Source: Flavobacteriaceae bacterium PS02337 (GTDB lineage: Bacteria > Bacteroidota > Bacteroidia > Flavobacteriales > Flavobacteriaceae). Taken from it: 64,000 bases of DNA. The stretch spans positions 849,724 to 913,723 of the forward strand of contig JASCOE010000001.1 in the NCBI GenBank assembly GCA_029959285.1, given 5' to 3'. The notes beneath the pieces were generated by a model. It did not search any database. It was not told the origin of the DNA and worked only from the letters and a program-made list of their open reading frames with translations. Shown one piece after another: positions 1 to 7,882 of the stretch. Every line of letters starts with the position of its first letter. Within the stretch, counting starts at the first letter, position 1. Both the position numbers and the translations under genes were made by a program.

Positions 1-76
1 TCCAAGTTCCAATTACAGAAACAGATTGACCGTAGAAAAATAATTTGAAATTTTGTGATTTTAAGGCTTTGAACAT
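1..76 (-). CDS. MFS transporter, N-terminal fragment (cut by window edge)
   Basis: Only the first 25 codons are in the window. They begin at the ATG whose complement is at 74-76 and read MFKALKSQNFKLFFYGQSVS followed by VIGTW. This 'ALxxxNFxLFFxGQxxSxIGTW' pattern is the usual start of the first membrane helix of major facilitator efflux permeases. The gene is divergent from the LysR gene at 167, with a 90-bp gap, an arrangement in which the LysR protein often controls the neighbour. Substrate is unknown. Confidence 0.75.
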   Translation of the reverse strand, partial: MFKALKSQNFKLFFYGQSVSVIGTW

Positions 77-144
77 GACTCTAAATATTTAATACAAAGG
101 TCAGGATTATGATAGCATTAGAAAAATTAATAATTTTACTGATA

Positions 145-162
145 ATAAGTATTAAAACTTAT
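145..162. promoter_or_regulatory. Palindrome immediately upstream of the LysR gene
   Basis: ATAAGT-attaaa-ACTTAT is a perfect 6-bp inverted repeat ending 4 bp before the LysR start codon, in the gap between the divergent MFS and LysR genes. LysR-type regulators bind partly palindromic AT-rich sites in such gaps, so it is a candidate autoregulatory site. That role is inferred. Confidence 0.35.
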
Positions 163-166
163 CAAT

Positions 167-1036
167 ATGGAGATTTATCAACTGCAATATTTTATTAAAA
201 CTGCTGAGGTTTTGCACTTTACCAAAGCCGCTGAATTGTGTTTTGTAACGCAATCGGGACTTTCGCAACAAATTAAAAAACTCGAAGAAGAACTAGGTTT
301 GCCATTATTTAAGCGAATTGGAAAAAAAGTACAATTGACCGAAGCAGGTTCTGTATTTTTAGTTCATGCCAAAAAAGTAATTGAAAATATAGAAAACGGA
401 AAACAAGCAATTGAAGATTTGAACGAAATGATTGGTGGCGAACTACGAATTGGCGTTACCTATATTTTTGAGTTATTGATTTTGCCTGTTGTTAATGCAT
501 TTGCAAAACAATATCAGAAATTGAAAATTGTTGTAGAATATGGAACCACAGAAGGTTTGGAACATAAACTGCTCAATAACGAATTGGATGTAGTTTTAGT
601 AATTTCGTCGCATCCAATTGAACTTCCGATTCAGAAAGTGCCTTTGTTTACGTCGAATATGGTGATGGCGGTTTCCAAAACACATCCTTTGGCGCATTTA
701 GACAAAATTGCTTTTAAGAAAATGGATGAAATTGAGTTGGTATTACCCGGAAAAGGATCCAACTCGAGAGAGTTTGTTGAAGAGTTATTTCAGAAGTTTA
801 ATATGACGCCTAAAATCGCAATTGAACTGCATTCGATACACGCATTATTGCAAATGGTAGAAAATAGTGACTGGGCCACAATTGTTGCTGAAAAAGCTTT
901 AAAAGACTGGGATCAGCTCAAATCGATTCAAATTACCGGGGTTGTTACCAAAAGAGAATCGTTTATGTTGACAATTGGCGGTTACCAGAAAAAAGCAGTA
1001 AAATTGTTTATGGAAGAATTTAGAAAGAGTATCTAA
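167..1036 (+). CDS. LysR-family transcriptional regulator
   Basis: 289 residues, normal length for the family. Residues 1-60 form the winged helix-turn-helix (FIKTAEVLHFTKAAELCFVT, then QSGLSQQIKKLEEELGLPLF), followed by the linker helix. Residues about 90-289 form the periplasmic-binding-protein-like effector domain beginning GELRIGVTYIFELLILP, as in the CynR/OxyR-like subgroup. It should be a cytoplasmic DNA-binding tetramer responding to an unknown small molecule. It is divergent from an MFS permease (1-76), the most likely target, and a palindrome lies just before its start. The ATG at 167 fits the family N-terminus exactly (MEIYQLQYF). Confidence 0.9.
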   Translation: MEIYQLQYFIKTAEVLHFTKAAELCFVTQSGLSQQIKKLEEELGLPLFKRIGKKVQLTEAGSVFLVHAKKVIENIENGKQAIEDLNEMIGGELRIGVTYIFELLILPVVNAFAKQYQKLKIVVEYGTTEGLEHKLLNNELDVVLVISSHPIELPIQKVPLFTSNMVMAVSKTHPLAHLDKIAFKKMDEIELVLPGKGSNSREFVEELFQKFNMTPKIAIELHSIHALLQMVENSDWATIVAEKALKDWDQLKSIQITGVVTKRESFMLTIGGYQKKAVKLFMEEFRKSI

Positions 1037-1052
1037 AGTTGAGTTTTGACCT

Positions 1053-1081
1053 TTGTAAACTCAATTTTTTTTGTTTCTTTG
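1053..1081 (+). promoter_or_regulatory. Promoter of tRNA-Ser
   Basis: TTG at 1053-1055, an 18-bp spacer, then TTTCTTTG at 1074-1081, close to the Bacteroidota -33/-7 consensus TTG/TAnnTTTG. It ends 11 bp before the tRNA, which places the transcription start just ahead of the acceptor stem. Confidence 0.55.
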
Positions 1082-1092
1082 CAGACCAACAA

Positions 1093-1179
1093 AGAAAGGT
1101 GTCCGAGTGGTTTAAGGAGCTAGCCTGGAAAGCTAGTATATGGGTAACTGTATCGAGGGTTCGAATCCCTTCCTTTCTG
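1093..1179 (+). tRNA. tRNA-Ser (anticodon GGA)
   Basis: The acceptor AGAAAGG (1093-1099) pairs with CCTTTCT (1172-1178), with discriminator G at 1179. The anticodon arm is CTAGC-CTGGAAA-GCTAG with anticodon GGA, there is a long class II variable arm, and the T arm is GAGGGTTCGAATCCCTT. CCA is not encoded, so it must be added after transcription. The 87-nt length fits a class II tRNA. Confidence 0.97.
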
Positions 1180-1188
1180 CTAAAATTA

Positions 1189-1219
1189 AAAAATGCTCCC
1201 GTAAAATGGGAGCATTTTT
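1189..1219 (+). terminator. Intrinsic terminator after tRNA-Ser
   Basis: AAAATGCTCCC and GGGAGCATTTTT form an 11-bp stem with a short GTAAAAT loop and a T-run, directly downstream of the tRNA. Confidence 0.85.
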
Positions 1220-1306
1220 GTTTTGAGCCTATTTTACATAGATAGACTTTGATTAGAATATTCAATAATTAAAAAAGAAACCTTAAATTAGTTTTTAATC
1301 TATCTT

Positions 1307-1894
1307 ATGAAGAATATGAAATCAAGTGTATATGCATTTATTCTACTTTTGCTTTTGTCGTCATGTGCTGAATATTCAAACAGAATGATAACAAAAAACA
1401 AAACATATTTAACAGATAATGACTTTTTGAAATTAGAAGGAACTTATGATTTGTTTCCAGAATTTAAGTATGCTTACAGCGGAAAAAGAGAAGCAATAGA
1501 TACTCTAAGAATAGAAGCATATAATTTAAATTTTTTTATTTCATCAAACGAAATGAAATATAATATTTCTGAAAAATATAATGTTGATGTTAAGTTCATA
1601 AATAAAAATAGGATCCGATTTATAACGCAAAAAGACAACATTAAAATTGACACTATAGAGTTGGGTGGAAAATTAAGGAATGGACTTTTTTATTTAGACA
1701 ATAAGTATCTGAAGCGAAATGGAATTCCTTATATTTTTGGAGGATACACACATCATAAAACCAGAATTGGACTTTCAAAAAATAATGGACTTTTGCTTAA
1801 CTATGCTTATGATAATTCGGGTGCACTTCTGCTAATTATTGGTGCGGGAAGTTCATATAATGTAGGACTTCATTATAAACGTATCGAAAAATAA
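1307..1894 (+). CDS. Hypothetical lipoprotein
   Basis: 195 residues. The N-terminus carries a type II signal peptide with a hydrophobic stretch and the lipobox LLSSC, so residue 20 Cys would be lipidated and the protein anchored in an outer or inner membrane leaflet. The remainder is lysine/asparagine-rich and probably beta-rich, and I recognise no family. Its stop codon shares one base with the start of the next gene (TAATG), so the two are translationally coupled. A second ATG three codons in would leave the signal peptide intact, so the exact start is uncertain. Confidence 0.65.
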   Translation: MKNMKSSVYAFILLLLLSSCAEYSNRMITKNKTYLTDNDFLKLEGTYDLFPEFKYAYSGKREAIDTLRIEAYNLNFFISSNEMKYNISEKYNVDVKFINKNRIRFITQKDNIKIDTIELGGKLRNGLFYLDNKYLKRNGIPYIFGGYTHHKTRIGLSKNNGLLLNYAYDNSGALLLIIGAGSSYNVGLHYKRIEK

Positions 1895-2235
1895 TGAGTC
1901 AATATAAATACTATTTCCGTCCTGCATATAAGTCTGAAGAGCTTTTACTTGATTTTTTTGATGGCGCAGAAAACGAATCGTTTGTTTCGGATTTTCTAAA
2001 TGCAATTTCAGAATTGAATCCAAAAATGATTGATATTTTGGATTTGTGGATGAATGATGAAGTTGTGATGACTTATGATTCTGAAGTTGGAAAATTTACG
2101 CTTTCAAAAGATATTTGGGGTTTTGGTTTTATAATGGCAGAAAATAATCAAGATGGTTTAAAGCAAATTAATTCGATTTTAGAAAAGACAGAAATCTTTG
2201 AAAAAGTTGAGGTTGATTTTGAAAGGTATAAATGA
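1894..2235 (+). CDS. Hypothetical small acidic protein
   Basis: 113 residues, acidic, without signal peptide or membrane segment, so probably cytoplasmic. It starts on the last base of the preceding lipoprotein stop codon and is certainly in the same operon. The sequence (LLLDFFDGAENESFVSDFLN, later WGFGFIMAENNQDGLKQINS) resembles small Bacteroidota polymorphic-toxin immunity-type or orphan proteins. I cannot name a family and infer no function. Confidence 0.6.
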   Translation: MSQYKYYFRPAYKSEELLLDFFDGAENESFVSDFLNAISELNPKMIDILDLWMNDEVVMTYDSEVGKFTLSKDIWGFGFIMAENNQDGLKQINSILEKTEIFEKVEVDFERYK

Positions 2236-2253
2236 AAACAAAAATTTCTAATC

Positions 2254-2324
2254 TAGCCCCGATTGCAGCGATATCCTTTTGTGGCGGGGTTCGCCATAAA
2301 AGATATAGCGGAAAGCGGGACTAA
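2254..2324. repeat. Flavobacterium dispersed palindromic element (TAGCCCCGATTG type)
   Basis: Starts TAGCCCCGATTGCAGCG and ends AGCGGAAAGCGGGACTA, with an 11-bp inner stem CTTTTGTGGCG/CGCCATAAAAG (one G-T pair) around a GGGTT loop. It is much more GC-rich than its surroundings. From memory this is a common intergenic repeat family of Flavobacterium genomes and not a gene. It fills most of the gap 2236-2473. Confidence 0.7.
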
Positions 2325-2412
2325 AGGTGTTTTGAAAACAGAATTTCTGCTTCTAAAAATAAAAAAAAACTAAATATATAGTGCTTGAAAATGGTATTAA
2401 AAATGCTATTTT

Positions 2413-2448
2413 TTGAATTATTTTATAATAGAAAATATTATATATTTG
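2413..2448 (+). promoter_or_regulatory. Promoter of the AdoMetDC-like gene
   Basis: TATATTTG at 2441-2448 matches TAnnTTTG exactly. A TTG lies at 2413-2415, with a slightly long 25-bp spacer. The start codon is 25 bp downstream. Confidence 0.5.
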
Positions 2449-2473
2449 ACTCCTGTTTAATATAAATAATTCG

Positions 2474-2836
2474 ATGGATTTACCTCCTTATTCGCCAGGA
2501 TTGCATAAACTGGTTACGTTGCATGTCGACAAAATTTCGAAGCTTACCAATAGCCAAGGTTTTGTTGCAGTTACCAATTCTATTTTAGAAAAGTACGAAC
2601 TAGAGAAGACAGGTTTGGTTGGGCATCAATTTGATGACGAGAGTTTTACAGTTTTGGTTAGTCTGCAAAAATCGCATATTTGTATTCATACTTCAACAGC
2701 ATACAATCGGTTAACTTTAGATGTTTATTTGTCTAATTATTTTGAGGATAATTCAGAAAAAGTACTAAACATCACAGCAGATTATATTACTTATTTTGAT
2801 GCAGAAATTATCAAAGATTTTGAAATTAACCGATAA
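2474..2836 (+). CDS. S-adenosylmethionine decarboxylase-family protein, probably non-canonical
   Basis: 120 residues, the length of the class 1b (SpeH) proenzyme. The central block VSLQKSHICIHTSTAYNRLT followed by LDVYLSNYF aligns with the SpeH block LxESHxSIHTWPEYxxxxLDVFTCG. In the active enzyme the Ser of ESH becomes the pyruvoyl group and the Cys of TCG is a catalytic acid. Here the Ser67-His68 pair is kept, but the Glu is Lys66 and the TCG cysteine is absent. It may therefore be an inactive regulatory paralogue or an enzyme with another activity. It is monocistronic, with no other polyamine gene nearby. Confidence 0.7.
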   Translation: MDLPPYSPGLHKLVTLHVDKISKLTNSQGFVAVTNSILEKYELEKTGLVGHQFDDESFTVLVSLQKSHICIHTSTAYNRLTLDVYLSNYFEDNSEKVLNITADYITYFDAEIIKDFEINR

Positions 2837-2849
2837 ATACTTTTTGGGC

Positions 2850-3617
2850 TTAATTCTGCAACGCTATTTTTATTTTCGGCATCATTTTATCAACAAACAT
2901 TTTATAGGCTATTTCTGAAGGGTGTAAACCATCTGAAGCAACAAGATTTGGACTGTTAAGTCCTTCGCGAGTAATTTCTGTTATTGATACAAATTCAACT
3001 TGATTGTTTTTGCAATAGTTTTCTGCAAAAGAATTGTATTTATTTATTTCTGCCGAAATTTTGGCGCTTTGGTCGCCCGCAATATTTTTTCCATATGGTG
3101 TGTAAGCGTAATCGGGAATAGAAATAACCACAACATTTTTTCTGTCACCTTTTGCAAGCATTATGGCTTTGCTGACTAATTCTGGAAATTCTTTTTCGTA
3201 AACAGAAAAATCTCTGTGCTGATATTGATTGTTAACTCCAATTAAAAGTGTGACCAAATCGTAATTAGATTCTGGTTTTTGAGAATCGATAGCGGCAAGT
3301 AAATTGGAAGTTGTCCAGCCTGTTGTAGCAATTATTTTTAAAGAAATTGTGCTAGAATACATGGCGCTTAGACTACTCTTTAATTGTTCTGGAAATCGAC
3401 AAGTAGCACAAACGCTTTGACCAATTGTATAACTATCGCCCAAAGCTAAATAATTTACCATACTAGCAATTGGTATTTGTGTAGTTGGCGGAGTTACAAT
3501 TGGTGGAGTTACAATTGGTGGAGTAGTAGATGTAGGAGCAGAGTCTGTTTCTGAACTGCAGCTCAAGAGAAATACTGAAAGTATAATGGTAACTATTTGT
3601 TTAAAATGTGGTTTCAT
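2850..3617 (-). CDS. SGNH/GDSL hydrolase lipoprotein
   Basis: 255 residues. A signal peptide ends in the lipobox LLSC with Cys20. A Thr/Pro linker (TPPIVTPPIVTPP) spans about residues 32-47. The hydrolase domain has block I LALGDSYTIG (nucleophile Ser62), block III GVNNQ (about 127-131) and block V SDGLHPSE with Asp229 and His232, the expected catalytic set. It is probably a periplasmic or surface esterase acting on acyl or acetyl groups; the substrate cannot be told. Transcribed alone, convergent with the AdoMetDC-like gene 13 bp away. Confidence 0.88.
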   Translation of the reverse strand: MKPHFKQIVTIILSVFLLSCSSETDSAPTSTTPPIVTPPIVTPPTTQIPIASMVNYLALGDSYTIGQSVCATCRFPEQLKSSLSAMYSSTISLKIIATTGWTTSNLLAAIDSQKPESNYDLVTLLIGVNNQYQHRDFSVYEKEFPELVSKAIMLAKGDRKNVVVISIPDYAYTPYGKNIAGDQSAKISAEINKYNSFAENYCKNNQVEFVSITEITREGLNSPNLVASDGLHPSEIAYKMFVDKMMPKIKIALQN

Positions 3618-3682
3618 AATTTGTTTAAATTAGATTGATGGCTTTAAACAAATAGTTACGTTAAATATGTAGATTTGGATTT

Positions 3683-4465
3683 TTAAACCATTTCGGTTTT
3701 CATCACGATTTCTTCTTCAATGGCATTCCAAAGTCCGATACGTTTTTCTAAAGCAAGAATCGAAACTTCTTCTACTTCTTTCCATTTTTGAGCATCTTCT
3801 TCACATAATTCTGTAATCATTTGCATTGCCATTGGACCATGTTCGTCGGCATCAAGTTCGATATGTCTTTCGAAATAATAAAGCAATTTTGCCAAATCAG
3901 TTTCTGGTAGATTTTTTTGAAAGTTTTTCAAAATCTGCGTAAACATACTCGGAATCAAATCTTCTCTTCCAAAAGTAAATGCAGCGGCAATTTCGTGAGG
4001 TTTTCCTTCTTCGATTACTCTAAAAGTAAAATCAAGGAAAGATTTCACATTCGGATGCATTGAACTTTGTTTAATTGCAACAAATATATTGTGTAGCGAA
4101 TGTACTTCTGATAAAAAATTTGTAATTCCGGTTGTATCAGCTCCACAATCTTCCATTGCTTCTAGATACATTTCGTAATGACTTTGTCTTCTTCCGTCGA
4201 TTGTTAAATCGGTTTCTTCGGCAAGAACAATTTCATTAATTAAATATCGTGTTTCCGGATTTTTAGTAGCAAACCAAGGCGTTGTTGTGCAAGTAAGTTT
4301 GGCTTGTAAGGCTTTTAGTAACGACATAAAATCCCAAACTGCATAAACATGAGTTTCTAGAAAACTGTGTAAGTCATCTATATTTTGAATCTTGTTATAT
4401 AAAGAGTGGTTTAATAGTTGGTCTTTTTGTGGTTGGATGCTTTTATTAATCGCTTCAATATTCAT
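3683..4465 (-). CDS. DUF3050 family protein (haem-oxygenase-like fold)
   Basis: About 260 residues, starting MNIEAINKSIQPQKDQLLNH. The pattern 'HxxYxxIxxxxxLxxFLExHVYAVWDFMSLLKxLQ' is typical of DUF3050, an all-helical family related to the haem oxygenase/TenA fold. The conserved ERHIELDADEHG near the C-terminus is a likely metal-binding cluster. The function is not established. I prefer this start to an ATG seven codons upstream because the only -7 element (CAAAGATA, 4484-4491, read on the minus strand) overlaps that upstream ATG. Confidence 0.8.
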   Translation of the reverse strand: MNIEAINKSIQPQKDQLLNHSLYNKIQNIDDLHSFLETHVYAVWDFMSLLKALQAKLTCTTTPWFATKNPETRYLINEIVLAEETDLTIDGRRQSHYEMYLEAMEDCGADTTGITNFLSEVHSLHNIFVAIKQSSMHPNVKSFLDFTFRVIEEGKPHEIAAAFTFGREDLIPSMFTQILKNFQKNLPETDLAKLLYYFERHIELDADEHGPMAMQMITELCEEDAQKWKEVEEVSILALEKRIGLWNAIEEEIVMKTEMV

Positions 4466-4483
4466 TTTAAAAAAATTTTGATG

Positions 4484-4491
4484 CAAAGATA
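4484..4491 (-). promoter_or_regulatory. -7 element of the DUF3050 gene
   Basis: The minus strand reads TATCTTTG, matching TAnnTTTG. It fixes the transcription start near 4478 and therefore the start codon at 4465. Confidence 0.5.
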
Positions 4492-4520
4492 AAAAGCTTC
4501 TTTATTAGAAGAAGCTTTTT
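4491..4520 (-). terminator. Intrinsic terminator of the acyl-CoA dehydrogenase gene
   Basis: AAAAAGCTTCT and AGAAGCTTTTT form an 11-bp stem with flanking A/T runs, downstream of the dehydrogenase and just upstream of the DUF3050 promoter. Confidence 0.8.
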
Positions 4521-4554
4521 AGATTGATTTTGTATATATTTTAATAGATGTCTA

Positions 4555-5733
4555 TTATTTAAATGCTGGAATTCCAGTTACATCCATTCCAGTTATTAAT
4601 AAATGAATGTCGTGTGTTCCTTCATAAGTAATAACACTTTCTAGGTTCATCATGTGGCGCATAATAGAGTATTCGCCAGTAATTCCCATACCTCCGAGCA
4701 TTTGTCTAGCTTCGCGTGCGATGGTAATTGCCATGTTTACGTTATTGCGTTTTGCCATCGAAATCTGTGCTGTTGTTGCTTTTCCTTCGTTTCTTAAAAC
4801 ACCTAAACGCCATGTTAATAATTGTGCTTTTGTGATTTCGGTAATCATTTCTGCGAGTTTTTTCTGCTGCAATTGCGTTCCTCCAATTGGTTTTCCGAAT
4901 TGAATTCTTTCTTTAGAATATCTTAAAGCGGTATCATAACAATCCATTGCAGCGCCGATTGCTCCCCACGCAATTCCGTAACGAGCTGAATCTAAACATC
5001 CAAGTGGAGCGCCTAAACCAGATTTATTAGGAAGAAGGTTTTCTTTAGGAACTTTTACATTGTCAAAAATTAATTCTCCAGTTGCAGATGCACGAAGCGA
5101 CCATTTATTATGAGTTTCTGGAGTTGTAAAACCTTCCATACCGCGTTCTACAATTAAACCGTGAATTCTGCCTTCTTCATTTTTTGCCCAAACAATAGCA
5201 ATATCAGCAAACGGAGCATTAGAAATCCACATTTTAGCACCATTTAAAAGATAATGATCGCCCATATCTTTAAAATTCGTAATCATACTTCCAGGATCAG
5301 AACCGTGATCTGGCTCTGTTAAACCAAAACAGCCGATAAATTCTCCCGTTGCCAATTTTGGAAGATATTTCATTTTTTGTTCTTCGTTTCCATATTTCCA
5401 AATCGGATACATTACTAAAGAAGATTGAACAGACGAAGTTGATCTTACACCAGAATCGCCTCTTTCGATTTCTTGCATAATCAAGCCATAAGAAATTTGA
5501 TCTAAGCCAGCTCCTCCATATTCAACAGGAATATAAGGTCCGAAACCACCAATTTCGCCAAGACCTTTTATGATTTGTTTAGGAAATTCTGCTTTTTGAG
5601 CATATTCTTCTATAATAGGAGAAACTTCTCTTTTAACCCAAGCACGAGCTGATTCGCGAACTAATTTATGTTCGTCTGTTAGCAAATCGTCTAAGTTATA
5701 GTAATCTGGAGATTGAAATAGGTCTGGTTTCAT
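4555..5733 (-). CDS. gcdH: Acyl-CoA dehydrogenase, glutaryl-CoA dehydrogenase type
   Basis: 392 residues, normal for the family. Acyl-CoA dehydrogenase N, middle and C domains occur in order (GGFGPYIPVEYGGAGLDQIS; FGLTEPDHGSDPGSM; RIQFGKPIGGTQLQQKKLAE). Two features point to glutaryl-CoA dehydrogenase, the FAD enzyme that oxidises and decarboxylates glutaryl-CoA to crotonyl-CoA in lysine/tryptophan breakdown: Arg97 in RSTSSVQSSLVMYPI, which holds the glutaryl carboxylate, and catalytic Glu371 in YEGTHDIHLL. It is cytoplasmic and monocistronic. Substrate choice is from motif resemblance, not proven. Confidence 0.85.
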   Translation of the reverse strand: MKPDLFQSPDYYNLDDLLTDEHKLVRESARAWVKREVSPIIEEYAQKAEFPKQIIKGLGEIGGFGPYIPVEYGGAGLDQISYGLIMQEIERGDSGVRSTSSVQSSLVMYPIWKYGNEEQKMKYLPKLATGEFIGCFGLTEPDHGSDPGSMITNFKDMGDHYLLNGAKMWISNAPFADIAIVWAKNEEGRIHGLIVERGMEGFTTPETHNKWSLRASATGELIFDNVKVPKENLLPNKSGLGAPLGCLDSARYGIAWGAIGAAMDCYDTALRYSKERIQFGKPIGGTQLQQKKLAEMITEITKAQLLTWRLGVLRNEGKATTAQISMAKRNNVNMAITIAREARQMLGGMGITGEYSIMRHMMNLESVITYEGTHDIHLLITGMDVTGIPAFK

Positions 5734-5753
5734 GTTTTATAATTTTTAACAAA

Positions 5754-5761
5754 CAAATTTA
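5754..5761 (-). promoter_or_regulatory. -7 element of the acyl-CoA dehydrogenase gene
   Basis: The minus strand reads TAAATTTG, an exact TAnnTTTG match, 21 bp before the start codon. Confidence 0.5.
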
Positions 5762-5845
5762 AGCAATATAAATATAACAAATAAACGATAAATTGTTATA
5801 TTTTTTCACATCAAAAATAAAATTAATAGGAATTTGGCAAATTAA

Positions 5846-5879
5846 TTGTAGTTTATTGATAATTTATAGACTATTTTTG
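5846..5879 (+). promoter_or_regulatory. Promoter of the TPR/AraC regulator
   Basis: TTG at 5846-5848, a 23-bp spacer, then TATTTTTG at 5872-5879. Both elements match the Bacteroidota consensus, and the start codon is 20 bp downstream. Confidence 0.6.
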
Positions 5880-5898
5880 AATACCAAAAACAAATTAA

Positions 5899-7674
5899 AT
5901 GAGGCTGATCATCTCTTTTTTATTTTTATTGACACTTAATATCTCTGTGGCTCAAACAAAAAAGGAGTTTACCGAACAAGAGTATCTAGAACTGCAGGAT
6001 AAAATTCGTTTCAGCATGAATGGAAACTTTGATGAAGGTATTGCCTATGCGCTCGAGTTACAAAAATCTACAAATAACGAACATTTAGCTTTTGCTTACG
6101 GTTCGGGATCCTATTTATATCAATTAAAAAACAATAGAACTAAATCTGATGAATGGTATTCTAAGGCATTAGCATATTATAATAAACTTCCAGAATCGGT
6201 TCAAAAAATAAATCTTAGAGCTTACCTATATAATTATAGAGGTTTAATAGAATGGAAAAGACGAAATTTTAGTAATTCGTTGAGTAATTATCAAGAAGGA
6301 ATTAAACTTTCTACCAAAACTAATGATGTTATTCAAATTGTAAAATTTAAAAGTAATATCGCTTTAGTCAACGAGGAAGTTGGTAATTATGAACTAGCTA
6401 TTAGAAACCTCCGACAGAACAGCGAATTCTTAAGCAAGAATGAAAGTCTATACGATGCCGATCAATTTCAAAATAGTAAAAGTAACATTTATACAAATCT
6501 AGGAAATGTGTATGAAGGTTATTATATAAAAAATCGAAAGAAAACTATTTTACTAGATTCTGCAGAATACTTTTATAAAAGGGCAATTACATACTCTCAA
6601 AACTATATAGATAATAAAATGACGGCTACTCTTAGTCTAGGAAATATCTATTTGTTAAAAAAAGATTATAAAAACGCAGAGAAAACCTATTTTTATATTG
6701 CTTTGTATGCTAAACAAAACAATGATGAAGCTTATTACAGAATTGCAAATTATAATTTAGGAGATCTTTTTTATTCTCAAAAAAAATACGACAAAGCTTT
6801 AGTCTGCTTAAAAAAGGTAGATTCTTTATATACAAAGGGGAAAAAAGTAGATAATAGTTATTTCCAGTCCAATTATCTTCAGGCAAAAATTTACAACATA
6901 AAAAACGAGCCAGAACTAGCATTTAAACATTCTAAGATATATTTAGATTCTTATGAAAAATATGAAGGAGATCTTAGAGAAGAAGTTCTAGAAGTTAATT
7001 ACAAACTTGGTACAGCAAATCTCTCCGATGAGATGTTAAGTATTCAAGAGAAATATAAATATGAGGTTTTGTGGAATAAAGCCTTAAAAGTTTTCTATGT
7101 TATTTTGGTTGTCGGAATTGTGTTCTTCTTGATCAAAAATATTCGAGACAAAAATAAAGCACAGAAAAAAATGAATGCTTTAATTGAAGAATTTAAAGCT
7201 AATCTGGAGAAAAAAGAAATTGAAAAAGCCGAAATCGAAAAAACTATAGTAGAAGAACCAATATTTGTAGAAGTTCCAGAATTAGAAGATGTATTACTTA
7301 AAAAGGAAAATGCAAATCTTAGTATTGATGAAGCAAAAGAAAACAAGATTGTAGAAAAATTATTGGCATTAGAAGAGAAATTAGAATACTTAAATGCAGA
7401 TTTTACTTTGTCTTATGTCGCTAAGAAAATTAAAACCAATACAACTTATTTATCTTATGTTGTAAATAAAAGATTTGGTAAATCTTTTGGAGAATATTCG
7501 AATGAGTTGAAAATTAATTATGTAATTAATCAAATGATTACCAATCATTTGTATCGAAAATATTCTACTCAGGCAATTGCAGAAAGTGTTGGTTTTAAAA
7601 ATGCAGTTTCATTTGCAAAATCGTTTCGCAAAAGAACTGGAGTGTCTCCAGCTCAATTTGCGAACAATATTTAG
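5899..7674 (+). CDS. Membrane-anchored TPR protein with C-terminal AraC-type DNA-binding domain
   Basis: 591 residues. A signal peptide (LISFLFLLTLNISVAQ) is followed by a tetratricopeptide-type helical sensor (about 55-375), one membrane helix (VFYVILVVGIVFFLI, about 397-412), an acidic coiled-coil linker, and an AraC-type double helix-turn-helix (about 480-588, with IAESVGFKNAVSFAKSFRKR and TGVSPAQF). The TPR part would be periplasmic and the AraC part cytoplasmic, a one-component transmembrane regulator frequent in Flavobacteria. It ends 10 bp from the end of the six-peptide array, to which it is convergent. Control of the peptide locus is inferred from position and from the direct-repeat operator at 9283-9328. 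Confidence 0.85.
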   Translation: MRLIISFLFLLTLNISVAQTKKEFTEQEYLELQDKIRFSMNGNFDEGIAYALELQKSTNNEHLAFAYGSGSYLYQLKNNRTKSDEWYSKALAYYNKLPESVQKINLRAYLYNYRGLIEWKRRNFSNSLSNYQEGIKLSTKTNDVIQIVKFKSNIALVNEEVGNYELAIRNLRQNSEFLSKNESLYDADQFQNSKSNIYTNLGNVYEGYYIKNRKKTILLDSAEYFYKRAITYSQNYIDNKMTATLSLGNIYLLKKDYKNAEKTYFYIALYAKQNNDEAYYRIANYNLGDLFYSQKKYDKALVCLKKVDSLYTKGKKVDNSYFQSNYLQAKIYNIKNEPELAFKHSKIYLDSYEKYEGDLREEVLEVNYKLGTANLSDEMLSIQEKYKYEVLWNKALKVFYVILVVGIVFFLIKNIRDKNKAQKKMNALIEEFKANLEKKEIEKAEIEKTIVEEPIFVEVPELEDVLLKKENANLSIDEAKENKIVEKLLALEEKLEYLNADFTLSYVAKKIKTNTTYLSYVVNKRFGKSFGEYSNELKINYVINQMITNHLYRKYSTQAIAESVGFKNAVSFAKSFRKRTGVSPAQFANNI

Positions 7675-7684
7675 AGCTGAATTT

Positions 7685-7828
7685 TTAACCATTTCCACCA
7701 CCTCCATTTTTTATTGGGTTGTTTTGCTCAATAGGCGGATCTCCATCGCCTCCGCGAACAACTTTCTGAGCGTCTTTATTTAATTTTTCTACTTCGAAAT
7801 CTGTTATTTTCAGTGCTTTATTTTTCAT
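7685..7828 (-). CDS. Double-glycine leader peptide precursor, array copy 1
   Basis: 47 residues, the last of six tandem copies. The leader MKNKALKITDFEVEKLNKDA continues QKVVRGG, then comes the core DGDPPIEQNNPIKNGGGGNG. The GG at the leader end is the cleavage site expected for a C39 peptidase such as the one encoded at 11953. The core has no Ser, Thr or Cys, so lanthionine, disulfide and thiazole chemistry are excluded. It differs from copies 3-6 in having IEQ in place of VI. No modification enzyme lies beside the array. Function unknown; secreted peptide inferred. Confidence 0.75.
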   Translation of the reverse strand: MKNKALKITDFEVEKLNKDAQKVVRGGDGDPPIEQNNPIKNGGGGNG

Positions 7829-7882
7829 GACTTTATATTTTTTTGGATTGCTTTGAATTGATTTTTTGTATTGAGGATAAAA

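Noticed and set aside
1039-1245. Reading frames on both strands over the tRNA
   Set aside because: They overlap tRNA-Ser and its terminator and have no protein-like features.
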